From contig NCGG01000012.1 in NCBI GenBank assembly GCA_002278855.1, positions 1-64,000 of the forward strand: a DNA stretch of 64,000 bases, written 5' to 3'. Positions within the stretch are counted from its first letter, which is position 1, and every line of letters starts with the position of its first letter. The notes under the pieces are model-generated. The model saw only the letters and a list, made by a program, of their open reading frames with translations. It searched no databases and was not told the DNA's origin. The position numbers were made by a program, and so were the translations under genes. The stretch is from Sphingomonadales bacterium 28-55-16 (GTDB taxonomy: Bacteria > Pseudomonadota > Alphaproteobacteria > Sphingomonadales > Sphingomonadaceae). This document shows, in pieces, positions 8,721 to 16,410 of this stretch.

Positions 8721-10919
8721 TTAGCTTTCCATCCAGTCCTTGAAGAAGCTGTCATGCGCGGCGCGCAGCTGCGTTAATGCAACCGCAAAGCCCGGCCCGT
8801 TGATAGCGCTGCCGCCCACGGTTCCGATGCGCGTCATGGGGATGCCTGCCGCCTGAATATGGTCGGCCACTGCGCTGGTCACGACATAGCGCGCTTGATC
8901 CTCACCAAAAGCGGTACAGGCATCGCCGATTTCTTCAAGCATGCAGCCACGGCCGCTGGCGAGCGCCATTTCGGTCAGTGCGACAAGCAAGCCACCATCT
9001 GCAACATCATGCACGGCGTTGACTTTACCGTCTTGAATAAGCTGGCGGACGAATTCGGCATGCGCGCGTTCTTTCGCCAGATCGACGGGCGGCGCAGCGC
9101 CATCTTCGCGGCCATGCAATTCGCGCAGCCATATAGACTGGCCCAGATGTCCGTCGGTATCGCCAATGACAAAAATGCCGTCGCCGTCTGCCTTAAACGC
9201 GATCGTCGCCATTTTGCTGACATCTTCCAGCACGCCAACGCCGCCAATGGCAGGGGTTGGCAAAATCGCACTGCCGCCGCCGGTTGCCTTACTTTCATTG
9301 TAAAGCGACACATTGCCCGACACGATCGGATAATCAAGCGCACGGCAAGCGTCGCCCATGCCCTCAAGGCAACCAACGATCTGCGCCATGATTTCCGGAC
9401 GTTGCGGGTTGGCAAAATTCAGGCAGTTGGTGATCGCAAGCGGCGTTGCGCCAACCGCGCTGATGTTGCGATAGGTTTCAGCCACGGCTTGCTTGCCGCC
9501 TTCATACGGGTCGGCATAGCAATAACGCGGCGTGCAATCGGTGCTCATCGCCAACGCGCGGTTGGTGCCGTGAATACGGACCACGGCTGCATCGCCCCCC
9601 GAAAGCTGCGCAGTGTCGCCGCCGACTTGGGAGTCATATTGCCGCCAGATCCATGCGCGCGATGCGAGGTCGGGGCTAGCCATCAGCTTGAGCAAATCGG
9701 CACCGAGATCAGCGCTGGCGGGAACGTCGCCCAAGGGCTGCACATTGGCCCATGCTGCATAATCCGCCTTTGATGCGGCTGGCCGATCATATAAAGGCGC
9801 ATCTTCGGCGAGCGGACCAAGCGGGATATCGCAGACGACCTCCCCCTTCCACGTCAGCACCATATGGCCGGTGTCGGTGACTTCGCCAATCACGGCGAAA
9901 TCGAGTTCCCATTTGTCGAAGATCGCTTTGGCAAATTCCTCGCGTCCGGGCTTGAGCACCATGAGCATCCGCTCCTGGCTTTCGGACAGCATCATTTCAT
10001 AAGGCGTCATGCCTTCTTCGCGGCACGGCACCTTGTCCATGTCGAGAATGATGCCTGCCTTGCCATTGGTCGCCATTTCGACGCTTGAGCTGGTCAAGCC
10101 CGCCGCGCCCATATCCTGAATCGCGACGATAGCGTCCGACGCCATCAGTTCAAGGCACGCCTCAATCAACAGCTTTTCGGTGAAGGGGTCGCCCACCTGC
10201 ACGGTGGGGCGCTTCTCTTCGATATCAGCGCCAAAATCGGCCGAGGCCATCGTCGCGCCATGAATGCCGTCACGGCCCGTCTTGGAACCAACATAGACAA
10301 TGGGGTTACCAAGCCCAGTCGCGGCCGAGTAAAAAATCTTATCTTGATCCGCAACACCAACGGTCATCGCGTTCACAAGAATATTGCCATCATAAGCGGG
10401 ATGGAAATTGGTTTCGCCGCCCACGGTGGGCACGCCGACGCAATTGCCATAGCCGCCAATGCCGGCAACCACGCCCTGCACCAAATGCTTCATCTTGGGA
10501 TGGTCGGGCCGTCCGAAACGCAGGGCGTTCATATTGGCAACCGGCCGCGCGCCCATGGTGAAGACATCGCGCAATATGCCGCCAACACCCGTCGCTGCGC
10601 CCTGATAGGGTTCGATATAGGACGGATGATTATGCGATTCCATTTTGAAGATCGCGGCCAGCTTGCTGCCGTTCGGACCTGCGCCAATGTCGATGACGCC
10701 CGCATTTTCGCCGGGACCGCAGATCACCCAAGGGGCCTCGGTCGGCAATTTCTTCAAATGGATGCGTGAAGATTTGTAGGAGCAATGCTCCGACCACATC
10801 ACGGAGAAGATGCCAAGCTCGACCATATTGGGCGTGCGCCCCATGGCGTGCAAGATGCGCGCATATTCTTCTTCATTTAGACCATGGTCGGCGACGATTT
10901 GGGGCGTGATTTCGGACAT
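8721..10919 (-). CDS. purL: Phosphoribosylformylglycinamidine synthase subunit PurL (small, PurS/PurQ-dependent type)
   Basis: PurL makes FGAM from FGAR, ATP and glutamine-derived ammonia in purine synthesis. The 732-residue length marks the small form that needs separate PurS and PurQ, which are not in this window. Visible motifs are [68 protein letters not shown] and, in the second half, [14 protein letters not shown] and [14 protein letters not shown] lies 4 bases before the ATG. Only about 35 bases separate the ATG from a strong minus-strand terminator upstream, so transcription of purL must read through it or start in the preceding leader (see the separate entries). Confidence 0.96.
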   Translation of the reverse strand: MSEITPQIVADHGLNEEEYARILHAMGRTPNMVELGIFSVMWSEHCSYKSSRIHLKKLPTEAPWVICGPGENAGVIDIGAGPNGSKLAAIFKMESHNHPSYIEPYQGAATGVGGILRDVFTMGARPVANMNALRFGRPDHPKMKHLVQGVVAGIGGYGNCVGVPTVGGETNFHPAYDGNILVNAMTVGVADQDKIFYSAATGLGNPIVYVGSKTGRDGIHGATMASADFGADIEEKRPTVQVGDPFTEKLLIEACLELMASDAIVAIQDMGAAGLTSSSVEMATNGKAGIILDMDKVPCREEGMTPYEMMLSESQERMLMVLKPGREEFAKAIFDKWELDFAVIGEVTDTGHMVLTWKGEVVCDIPLGPLAEDAPLYDRPAASKADYAAWANVQPLGDVPASADLGADLLKLMASPDLASRAWIWRQYDSQVGGDTAQLSGGDAAVVRIHGTNRALAMSTDCTPRYCYADPYEGGKQAVAETYRNISAVGATPLAITNCLNFANPQRPEIMAQIVGCLEGMGDACRALDYPIVSGNVSLYNESKATGGGSAILPTPAIGGVGVLEDVSKMATIAFKADGDGIFVIGDTDGHLGQSIWLRELHGREDGAAPPVDLAKERAHAEFVRQLIQDGKVNAVHDVADGGLLVALTEMALASGRGCMLEEIGDACTAFGEDQARYVVTSAVADHIQAAGIPMTRIGTVGGSAINGPGFAVALTQLRAAHDSFFKDWMES

Positions 10920-10943
10920 GACATGGCCTTAGCGAGGCGACGA

Positions 10944-10960
10944 TTTTTGTGCCACAAAAA
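10944..10960. promoter_or_regulatory. Perfect 17-bp palindrome upstream of purL
   Basis: TTTTTGTGCCACAAAAA is a perfect inverted repeat with 8-base arms and a one-base centre. It lies between the purL ATG (about 25 bases away) and the terminator hairpin. It could be an operator or a by-product of the terminator T-tract. No regulator can be named. Confidence 0.35.
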
Positions 10961-10992
10961 ATAAATGGGCGCTGGCATTGCTACCAGCGCCC
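10955..10992 (-). terminator. Rho-independent terminator just upstream of purL
   Basis: Read on the minus strand, GGGCGCTGGTA and TGCCAGCGCCC form an 11-bp stem (one G-U) closed by a GCAA tetraloop. ATTTATTTTTT follows at 10955-10966. The T-tract is on the minus side only, so it ends a minus-strand transcript right before purL. Confidence 0.85.
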
Positions 10993-11295
10993 ACTGCGTC
11001 CGATTTTGGAATTCCCTGACCACAAGGGCCATTCTTTCCGCGCTCCGACGTCCGGTTCCCCAATCCGGCCCAAAGGCCTTTATGGCTCCCCTTGGTACTT
11101 TGGGTATCCTATCCGGCGTTTCGGCACTTGCGCGCCGCCGCACTCGATATGCGTTTTCCTTGTACCCACCATCCCGATTACATCCCCCGTCTTGCAACGG
11201 GCTGCCTACCAAATTGGTGATCCTGCATAGCCGCTTATCCGCGCCGCTTTCCCGTTTCCGGTCTGACTTTGCATCGAAGCGTGTCTGCCTGATGA
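10955..11295 (-). ncRNA. Candidate structured RNA (~335 nt) or purL leader/attenuator
   Basis: This gene-free stretch has no convincing protein reading frame but strong RNA features on the minus strand. It has a terminator at its 3' end and several local hairpins: CCCGT/ACGGG at 11186-11201; GGCGC-GCAA-GTGCC at 11123-11136 with a GNRA loop; an outer GGGTA/TACCC pairing at 11102-11106 with 11163-11167; and GGCC/GGCC at 11067-11078. Loops are A/G-rich (GGAAAC, GGGAAAG, GGAAAA, GGAAAG) as in folded RNAs. I looked for RNase P, tmRNA tag, SRP and cobalamin-box motifs and found none. Either it is a free RNA gene, or it is a long purL leader with attenuation. The 5' end is a guess. Confidence 0.6.
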
Positions 11296-11298
11296 CCT

Positions 11299-11327
11299 AA
11301 AGTTCTCACGAATTTCGAGTCGCTCAA
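11299..11327 (-). promoter_or_regulatory. Weak candidate promoter for the RNA upstream of purL
   Basis: On the minus strand TTGAGC (11322-11327) is 17 bases from AACTTT (11299-11304). The -35 is fair and the -10 is poor. It would start transcription near 11291. Confidence 0.25.
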
Positions 11328-11343
11328 AGCGCAATTTGCGCAG

Positions 11344-11352
11344 TTATCCACA
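11344..11352 (+). other. Single DnaA-box-like 9-mer
   Basis: TTATCCACA matches the DnaA-box consensus exactly. It follows the near-palindrome GCGCAATTTGCGC. I see no other boxes or AT-rich unwinding element nearby, so this is not an origin. It may be chance, or a DnaA/regulator site in the promoter region of the minus-strand RNA. Confidence 0.3.
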
Positions 11353-11398
11353 GGCACAACAGATCGCAGTGGACAAAATGGAGGACAAAATTTCAGCA

Positions 11399-11437
11399 GA
11401 AAAAGATACGGCCCCCACGCAGTGCATGGAGGCCGTA
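11399..11437 (-). terminator. Rho-independent terminator, minus strand
   Basis: On the minus strand TACGGCCTCCATGC and GCGTGGGGGCCGTA make a 14-bp stem with two G-U pairs and a 3-base loop, followed by TCTTTTTCT. It lies beyond the terminator of the SDR gene, so it probably ends a separate short RNA. Confidence 0.75.
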
Positions 11438-11555
11438 GAAATTGTCCGGGGGCGAGGGAGAGAGGAGGAGGGTGCCGCCCGGTCAAAATCGGTTCGGCAA
11501 TCGCTTGCCGTTGACGCCCGACTACGCATGTATTGATTATGCTGCAAGTGCGAAA
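11400..11555 (-). ncRNA. Candidate small RNA with CCUCC-rich loop
   Basis: The ~120 bases between two minus-strand terminators (11399-11437 and 11562-11590) hold no credible gene. Their minus-strand sequence has a pyrimidine-rich single-stranded stretch with repeated CCTCC (complement of 11451-11473), followed by the strong terminator. CCUCC loops that mask Shine-Dalgarno sites are a known feature of alphaproteobacterial sRNAs such as the Rhodobacter CcsR/cuckoo group. A poor promoter (TTGCAG...TAGTCG) is the best 5' signal. Function is inference. Confidence 0.45.
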
Positions 11556-11561
11556 AGAATA

Positions 11562-11590
11562 GAGCCAGTTGCATGTTTTGCAACTGGCTC
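11562..11590 (-). terminator. Terminator of the SDR / acyl-CoA dehydrogenase operon
   Basis: GAGCCAGTTGC and GCAACTGGCTC form a perfect 11-bp stem with a 7-base loop. On the minus strand it is followed by TATTCTTTTC. It lies about 55 bases after the stop of the minus-strand SDR gene. Confidence 0.75.
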
Positions 11591-11644
11591 TATGTCGATG
11601 AAAACGCGCGGATGGCGTTCCCTAGATCATCCCAAAATAACGCG

Positions 11645-12439
11645 TTACGGCGCGATACCATTGCCCGGCAGCGACGCATTTACGATGCCACCGTCGCAAG
11701 CGATGGTTTCACCGACGATATAGTCGCCCGCGCGTGCCGCGAGGAAAATCGCGAGACCAGCCATGTCTTCGGGTGTCCCAATGCGTGGAAACGGGATATT
11801 CTTGCCGACGGCTTCTGCATGGTCGCGGGCCGCCTTGTTCATGTCCGACTGGAATGCACCCGGCGCGATACCCGATACAAGGATATTATCCTTGGCGAGT
11901 TCAGCCGCCAGGCGACGGGTTAAATGAATGACTGCGGCCTTGGATGCCTGATAGCTGTAGGTTTGCCATGGGTTGATGCGCATGCCGTCGATCGAGGCGA
12001 TGTTGATCACCTTGCCGGGACGGTCAAAGCTTGCCGCGGCCTTTAACTGCGGATGCAACGCCTGCGTCAGGAAGAATAAGGATTTGACGTTCAAATCCAT
12101 GACCCGGTCCCAGCCGCTTTCAGGGAACTGCCCGAAATCAGCGCCCCATGCGGCGCCTGCATTGTTGACGAGAATGTCGACTTTTTCCTCACGCGCCGCG
12201 ATTTGTTCGGCGAGCGAAAGGCAACCATCAACGGTCGACAGGTCGCACGGCAAGCCAATCACTTGATTGCCAAATTCTGCAATGGTTTCCTCGATCTGGT
12301 CGATCTTGCGCGCGCTGATATAGACGCGCGCCGCGCCGGCCTTCAAATAGCCCTCGACAATCATCTTGCCGATGCCGCGCGAGCCGCCCGTGACCACAGC
12401 CACCCGGCCATTGAGGTTGAATAAGCTTTGAATGTCCAT
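11645..12439 (-). CDS. SDR family oxidoreductase, RhlG-like
   Basis: A 264-residue classical short-chain dehydrogenase. The cofactor motif TGGSRGIG is near residue 18, NNAG follows mid-chain, the catalytic Ser is in NIASIDG, and YQASK gives the Tyr-Lys pair. The run NNAGAAWGADFGQFPESGW and the wording around VINIAS resemble the RhlG branch (NADPH beta-ketoacyl reductase-like). It is the last gene of a minus-strand operon with two acyl-CoA dehydrogenase subunits (13 bases downstream of the nearer), so a 3-hydroxy/3-ketoacyl-CoA substrate is plausible. A strong terminator follows. Confidence 0.85.
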   Translation of the reverse strand: MDIQSLFNLNGRVAVVTGGSRGIGKMIVEGYLKAGAARVYISARKIDQIEETIAEFGNQVIGLPCDLSTVDGCLSLAEQIAAREEKVDILVNNAGAAWGADFGQFPESGWDRVMDLNVKSLFFLTQALHPQLKAAASFDRPGKVINIASIDGMRINPWQTYSYQASKAAVIHLTRRLAAELAKDNILVSGIAPGAFQSDMNKAARDHAEAVGKNIPFPRIGTPEDMAGLAIFLAARAGDYIVGETIACDGGIVNASLPGNGIAP

Positions 12440-12452
12440 TTGGGGTGTCCTT

Positions 12453-13589
12453 CTAATAACCGTTCATCGTCGCCACGCGGTCTGCGTGGTAATAAGCATC
12501 GCCGAAAAATTCGTTCAAGCTGCGGTCGCGCTTCATATAAAGCCCGATGTCATATTCATCGGTCATGCCAATACCACCATGCATCTGCACGCCCTCACGC
12601 ACCGACAGGTTGCAGGCAAGGCCCGCTTTCGCCTTGGCTGCGGCGACATACAACTCAGCCTTGGCATGGCCTTCGTCCATCAATGATTGGGCCTTGAGCA
12701 CAATCGAACGCGCGCCTTCCATTTCGCCGTACAGATGCGCGGCACGATGTTGGAGCGCCTGAAATTCGCCAATGACACGGTCGAATTGCTTGCGGGTTTT
12801 CAAATAATCAAACGTCATGTCCATGGCGCCTGTACCAACGCCAACCATTTCGGCAGCGGCGCCCACCCGACCCGCGTCCAACATTTTGGACAACACGGTC
12901 CATCCACCATCGACTTCGCCAATGATCGCATCCGCGTCGACCTGCACACCGTCAAGTTGCACATGCGCAGCAACGGCGGAATCGAGCAAGCGGGTGGCCT
13001 CCATCGACAATCCAGCAGCATCCTTATCGACAGCAAACAGTGTCAACCCATCGGTCTCACCAGCTGCCCCGGCGGTGCGCGCCGCGACAATCAACATGTC
13101 CGATGACGCACCTTGGACGACAAATTGCTTTTGCCCTGTCAGCTTAAAGCCATTGCCGCTGCGGGTCGCAACGCAGGCGATCTTTTCCGGCCGGTGCTTG
13201 ACGCCCTCTTCAATCGCAATACCAATAACAGTTTCACCGGCCAAGATGCCGGGGAACCAACGATCACGCATCGCCTTATCGGCCATTTTCAACGCCTCGA
13301 CTGCCGCAACAGATGTCGTCAGAAAAGGTGATGGCGACAAATTGCGGCCGATTTCTTCCAGCACGATTCCCGCCTCAATCTGCCCCATGCCCATGCCGCC
13401 ATCGGCTTCGGGAATAAGGATGCCGGTAAAGCCCATCTCGGCAAATTGCTTCCACAGGTCGTGGCTAAAGCCGTCTTTGCAGCCCATGTCGCGAAATTTG
13501 CGGAAATGGGTGACGGGCGCTTCGCTTGCCATGAAATCCCGCGCGCTGTCGCGCAGCATATTCTGGTCGTCGTTTAAAGTCATTGCCAT
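12453..13589 (-). CDS. Acyl-CoA dehydrogenase family, non-catalytic partner subunit type
   Basis: A 378-residue ACAD-fold protein (MTLNDDQNMLRDSARDF at the start, GFTGILIPEADGGMGM, GGIGMTDEYDIGLYMKR near the end). The position of the usual catalytic Glu (EGT in other ACADs) reads FFGDAYY, so the base is missing. The gene just upstream encodes a second ACAD with that Glu. Together they look like an alpha2beta2 enzyme of the type known from steroid side-chain degradation. I placed the start at ATG 13589 (AGGGGG 6 bases upstream), two bases after the partner's stop. The frame stays open upstream into that gene, but this is overlap. ATG 13583 is equally possible. Confidence 0.85.
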   Translation of the reverse strand: MAMTLNDDQNMLRDSARDFMASEAPVTHFRKFRDMGCKDGFSHDLWKQFAEMGFTGILIPEADGGMGMGQIEAGIVLEEIGRNLSPSPFLTTSVAAVEALKMADKAMRDRWFPGILAGETVIGIAIEEGVKHRPEKIACVATRSGNGFKLTGQKQFVVQGASSDMLIVAARTAGAAGETDGLTLFAVDKDAAGLSMEATRLLDSAVAAHVQLDGVQVDADAIIGEVDGGWTVLSKMLDAGRVGAAAEMVGVGTGAMDMTFDYLKTRKQFDRVIGEFQALQHRAAHLYGEMEGARSIVLKAQSLMDEGHAKAELYVAAAKAKAGLACNLSVREGVQMHGGIGMTDEYDIGLYMKRDRSLNEFFGDAYYHADRVATMNGY

Positions 13590-13591
13590 GA

Positions 13592-14752
13592 TTAGCCCCC
13601 TGGCATTTCGAGAATACGTTTCGACACGACGTTCAGCATCACTTCGCTGGTGCCGCCTTCGATTGAGTTGGCCTTGGTGCGCAACCAATTGCGCGCCTTG
13701 GAGCCGCCATTGGCCCGTTCGCTTTCCCACTCAAGCGCTTGAGAACCGCCAATCGACATGACCAGTTCGTTGCGCTTTTTGTTCAATTCGGTCCCGACAT
13801 ATTTCATCAAGTTCGAATAAGCAGGATGCGCCTTGCCGGTTTTCCATTCGTCCATGAAACGTTCGCCATGGGCGCGGAAGGTGAGGTTATCGACGTCAAA
13901 CAGCGCCATTTGCGCACGGAGCACGGGCTCTTCGGACAAAGTGGCTTTCATCGCTGCACCAATGGAGGTTACGCCGCCATCGCCGCCCATGCCCGAAATC
14001 ATTTCGCGTTCATGGCCAAGCAGATATTTCGCAACGTCCCAGCCGCGATTGATTTCGCCGACAACCTGATCCTTGGGCACGACAACATTGTCGAAGAAGG
14101 TTTCGCAGAAAGGCGAATTGCCCGAAATCAGCTTGATCGGCTTGGTGGTGACACCGGCCGTCTCCATGTCGAATAACAAGAAGCTGATGCCGTGATATTT
14201 ATTGGCCTTGTCGGTGCGGACGAGGCAGAAAATCCAGTCCGCCTTATCTGCATAAGAGGTCCAGATTTTCTGGCCGTTAACGACCCAATGGTCGCCCTTA
14301 TCTTCGCCAAAGGTCTGCATCGACACAAGATCGCTGCCGGAGCCGGGTTCGGAATAGCCCTGACACCAACGGATTTCGCCACGCGCGATCTGGCCCATAT
14401 AATGCACTTTTTGTTCTTCAGTGCCGAATTTGAGCAAAGCGGGTCCAAGCATCCATATGCCGAAGCTGTTGAGTGGCGAGCGGCAGCCAAGCTTTGCCAT
14501 TTCCTGACGCAGTATTTTTGTTTCCTGCGGGGAGAGGCCAGCGCCACCATAAGCCTTGGGCCAATCGGGCACGGTGTAGCCTTTGGCGACGCAGCGCTCG
14601 AGCCACAATTTCTGGGCTTCGGATTGGAACACGAAATTGCGTCCACCCCAGCAGACATCGTCGTCACCCTTTGCAGGTGTGCGCATTTCGGCGGGGCAGT
14701 TTTCTTCCAGCCAGGCGCGAGCCTCGGTACGGAATGTTTCAAGGTCGGACAT
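13592..14752 (-). CDS. Acyl-CoA dehydrogenase family, catalytic subunit type
   Basis: A 386-residue FAD enzyme for alpha-beta dehydrogenation of an acyl-CoA. Motifs include KAYGGAGLSPQE, CQGYSEPGSGSDL (FAD/substrate loop), VNGQKIWTSYADKADW and the C-terminal SIEGGTSEVMLNVVSKRIL, which carries the catalytic Glu. It resembles the FadE-type subunits of heteromeric ACADs. It is first in the minus-strand operon and is divergent from the MFS gene over a 210-base region. The bulky-substrate subfamily suggests branched, cyclic or side-chain acyl-CoAs, but the substrate is not readable from sequence. Confidence 0.88.
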   Translation of the reverse strand: MSDLETFRTEARAWLEENCPAEMRTPAKGDDDVCWGGRNFVFQSEAQKLWLERCVAKGYTVPDWPKAYGGAGLSPQETKILRQEMAKLGCRSPLNSFGIWMLGPALLKFGTEEQKVHYMGQIARGEIRWCQGYSEPGSGSDLVSMQTFGEDKGDHWVVNGQKIWTSYADKADWIFCLVRTDKANKYHGISFLLFDMETAGVTTKPIKLISGNSPFCETFFDNVVVPKDQVVGEINRGWDVAKYLLGHEREMISGMGGDGGVTSIGAAMKATLSEEPVLRAQMALFDVDNLTFRAHGERFMDEWKTGKAHPAYSNLMKYVGTELNKKRNELVMSIGGSQALEWESERANGGSKARNWLRTKANSIEGGTSEVMLNVVSKRILEMPGG

Positions 14753-14856
14753 GACGCTCTCCTGTTAATTGCGTGATGAATTTTTGGGCGGTCATGCAAC
14801 GAAACGCAAGCCTTTATCGGTGAACGATGCATGCCGTAACGTCATTTGCATCGCGA

Positions 14857-14884
14857 TTGACAGGCTCGGCAGTATGCCTAGCAT
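14857..14884 (+). promoter_or_regulatory. Candidate promoter of the catabolic plus-strand operon
   Basis: TTGACA (14857-14862), 16 bases, TAGCAT (14879-14884, 4 of 6 to TATAAT). Predicted start near 14891, directly before a strong ribosome site and a 14-codon reading frame. Confidence 0.5.
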
Positions 14885-14911
14885 GGGTGCGGGACACAGG
14901 AGAGAAACATC

Positions 14912-14956
14912 GTGCGATTCGTCGGAAAACAAGCCTTTTCGCGTTATATGCATTAA
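14912..14956 (+). CDS. Short upstream reading frame (14 codons), possible leader peptide
   Basis: GTG at 14912 has an excellent ribosome site (AGGAGAG, about 7 bases upstream). The frame reads VRFVGKQAFSRYMH and stops at TAA 14954-14956, six bases before the ATG of the MFS gene and in the same frame. The MFS ATG itself has no visible Shine-Dalgarno. This fits a leader peptide coupled to the transporter, or an N-terminus lost to a stop codon. No family can be assigned. Confidence 0.35.
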   Translation: MRFVGKQAFSRYMH

Positions 14957-14962
14957 ACCATT

Positions 14963-16378
14963 ATGGCATCCGCAGTTGCACTTCCGCGCTCGTTAAAAGT
15001 CATGCATGGCCTTGGCTCCGTTGCCTATGGCGTCAAAGATAATGGCTTTTCGGTTTTTCTGCTGATTTTCTACAATCAGGTACTTGGTATTGACGCAGGC
15101 GTCGTTGGCACCGTCATCATGGCTGCGCTGATTTTCGACGCCTTTGCCGACCCGATTATCGGCGAACTGTCCGATCGCACACAAAGCAAATGGGGCAGAC
15201 GCCTGCCTTGGCTGTACGCCGCTGCGATCCCGCTTGGCATCATTTGGCTATTGTTATGGCATCCGCCTGAAATGGGACAAACGGGAACGATCATCTGGCT
15301 GTTCTGCACGGCCGTATTGGCGCGCTCATTGGTTTCCATGTGCGAGGTGCCCTCGATCGCGCTCGTGCCCGAATTGACGGGCGATTATGACGAACGCACA
15401 CGGTTAATGCGGTATCGATTCCTGTTCGGATGGGCAGGCGGCCTGCTGATGCTTATTTTTGCTTATGGCATTTTCTTCACGGGCGAAAAGGGCGTGAGTG
15501 ACCCTGCGGGTTATGATGCCTATTCGGTTTGGAGTGCATTGATGATGACCGGATCGGTGCTCATCTCTGCGCTTGGACAGCATCGTCATGTGGCCAAGCA
15601 ATCGCCCCCTGCCCCGCGCGGCGCTGGCCTTGGCCATGCGTTTGCCGAGATAAAGGCCACGCTCTCCAATCGGGCGTTTCTATGGCTGGTGTCTGCCGCT
15701 TTATTCGGGCTGATCAACCAGGGGCTGACATTTGCGCTGACCAATTACCAGCTCGCCTTTTTGTGGCAGCTTAAGCAAATGGAAATGCTCTATTATGCGG
15801 TGATCCTGTTCACGACCGTGATCGTGGCATTCATCATCGTCCCGCCTTTATCCGGCCGTTTCGGCAAAAAAAACGCGGCCATAGTGCTTGCGCTGATATC
15901 CATGGCGTTCACGGCAGCGTTATACGGCAGTTGGCTGTTGGACCTTGTGCCGGGCGCACCTAGCGCTCCGTCGATCCTGTTCATGTTTGCTTTGGTAACC
16001 ATCGCCAACAGCGCGGCAGTGGGCATGATGATGCTGATGTCATCCATGATGGCCGATGTGGTCGAGGCGTCGCAGCAGGAAACGGGCAGACGGTCCGAAG
16101 GTTTATTTTTCGCTGGCTATTTCTTCATGCAGAAATGCGCCGTTGGCATTGGAACATTCGCAGCGGGCATGATTTTGACCTTTGCAGATTTTCCGCAAAA
16201 TGCGGTGCCCGGGCGCGTGGATGTCGCCGCCCTCGACGGGCTTGCGCTATATTATATGGGCACGGTGCTGGTTCTTGGACTCATGGGCATTTCCATCCTG
16301 CGCCATTTCCCTATTTCGCGTGAAAGCCATAATGAACGTTTGCGCGCCTTGAACACATCGGCAGAGTCTGCCAGTTAA
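14963..16378 (+). CDS. MFS transporter, GPH (MelB-like) family
   Basis: A 471-residue, ~12-TM carrier. LKVMHGLGSVAYGVKDNGFSVFLLIFYNQVLG and FDAFADPIIGELSDRTQSKWGRRLPWL are typical of the GPH cation:sugar symporter family (MelB, MFS_2); the Asp in FDAFADP matches the cation site. Sphingomonad members often serve non-sugar substrates. It heads the plus-strand catabolic operon, so uptake of the operon's substrate is a fair inference. The conserved part begins near residue 11, which supports the ATG at 14963 despite the absence of a good ribosome site. Confidence 0.85.
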   Translation: MASAVALPRSLKVMHGLGSVAYGVKDNGFSVFLLIFYNQVLGIDAGVVGTVIMAALIFDAFADPIIGELSDRTQSKWGRRLPWLYAAAIPLGIIWLLLWHPPEMGQTGTIIWLFCTAVLARSLVSMCEVPSIALVPELTGDYDERTRLMRYRFLFGWAGGLLMLIFAYGIFFTGEKGVSDPAGYDAYSVWSALMMTGSVLISALGQHRHVAKQSPPAPRGAGLGHAFAEIKATLSNRAFLWLVSAALFGLINQGLTFALTNYQLAFLWQLKQMEMLYYAVILFTTVIVAFIIVPPLSGRFGKKNAAIVLALISMAFTAALYGSWLLDLVPGAPSAPSILFMFALVTIANSAAVGMMMLMSSMMADVVEASQQETGRRSEGLFFAGYFFMQKCAVGIGTFAAGMILTFADFPQNAVPGRVDVAALDGLALYYMGTVLVLGLMGISILRHFPISRESHNERLRALNTSAESAS

Positions 16379-16410
16379 CCGATCAATTAAAAATGAAAGA
16401 GGAATGAGCC

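Noticed and set aside
8859-9773. Plus-strand frame opposite purL
   Set aside because: Shadow of the purL coding frame; composition is unlike a protein.
10955-11295. RNase P RNA, tmRNA, SRP RNA or cobalamin riboswitch
   Set aside because: I looked for the RNase P GAGGAAAGTC core, a tmRNA tag frame (ANDN...), the SRP GGAAG tetraloop region and the B12 box in the minus-strand sequence and saw none.
11344-11352. Replication origin
   Set aside because: There is one DnaA box only and no AT-rich element or neighbouring dnaA/hemE-type genes.
12817-13761. Plus-strand frame opposite two acyl-CoA dehydrogenase genes
   Set aside because: Shadow of the ACAD genes; no motif and Ser/Pro-rich translation.
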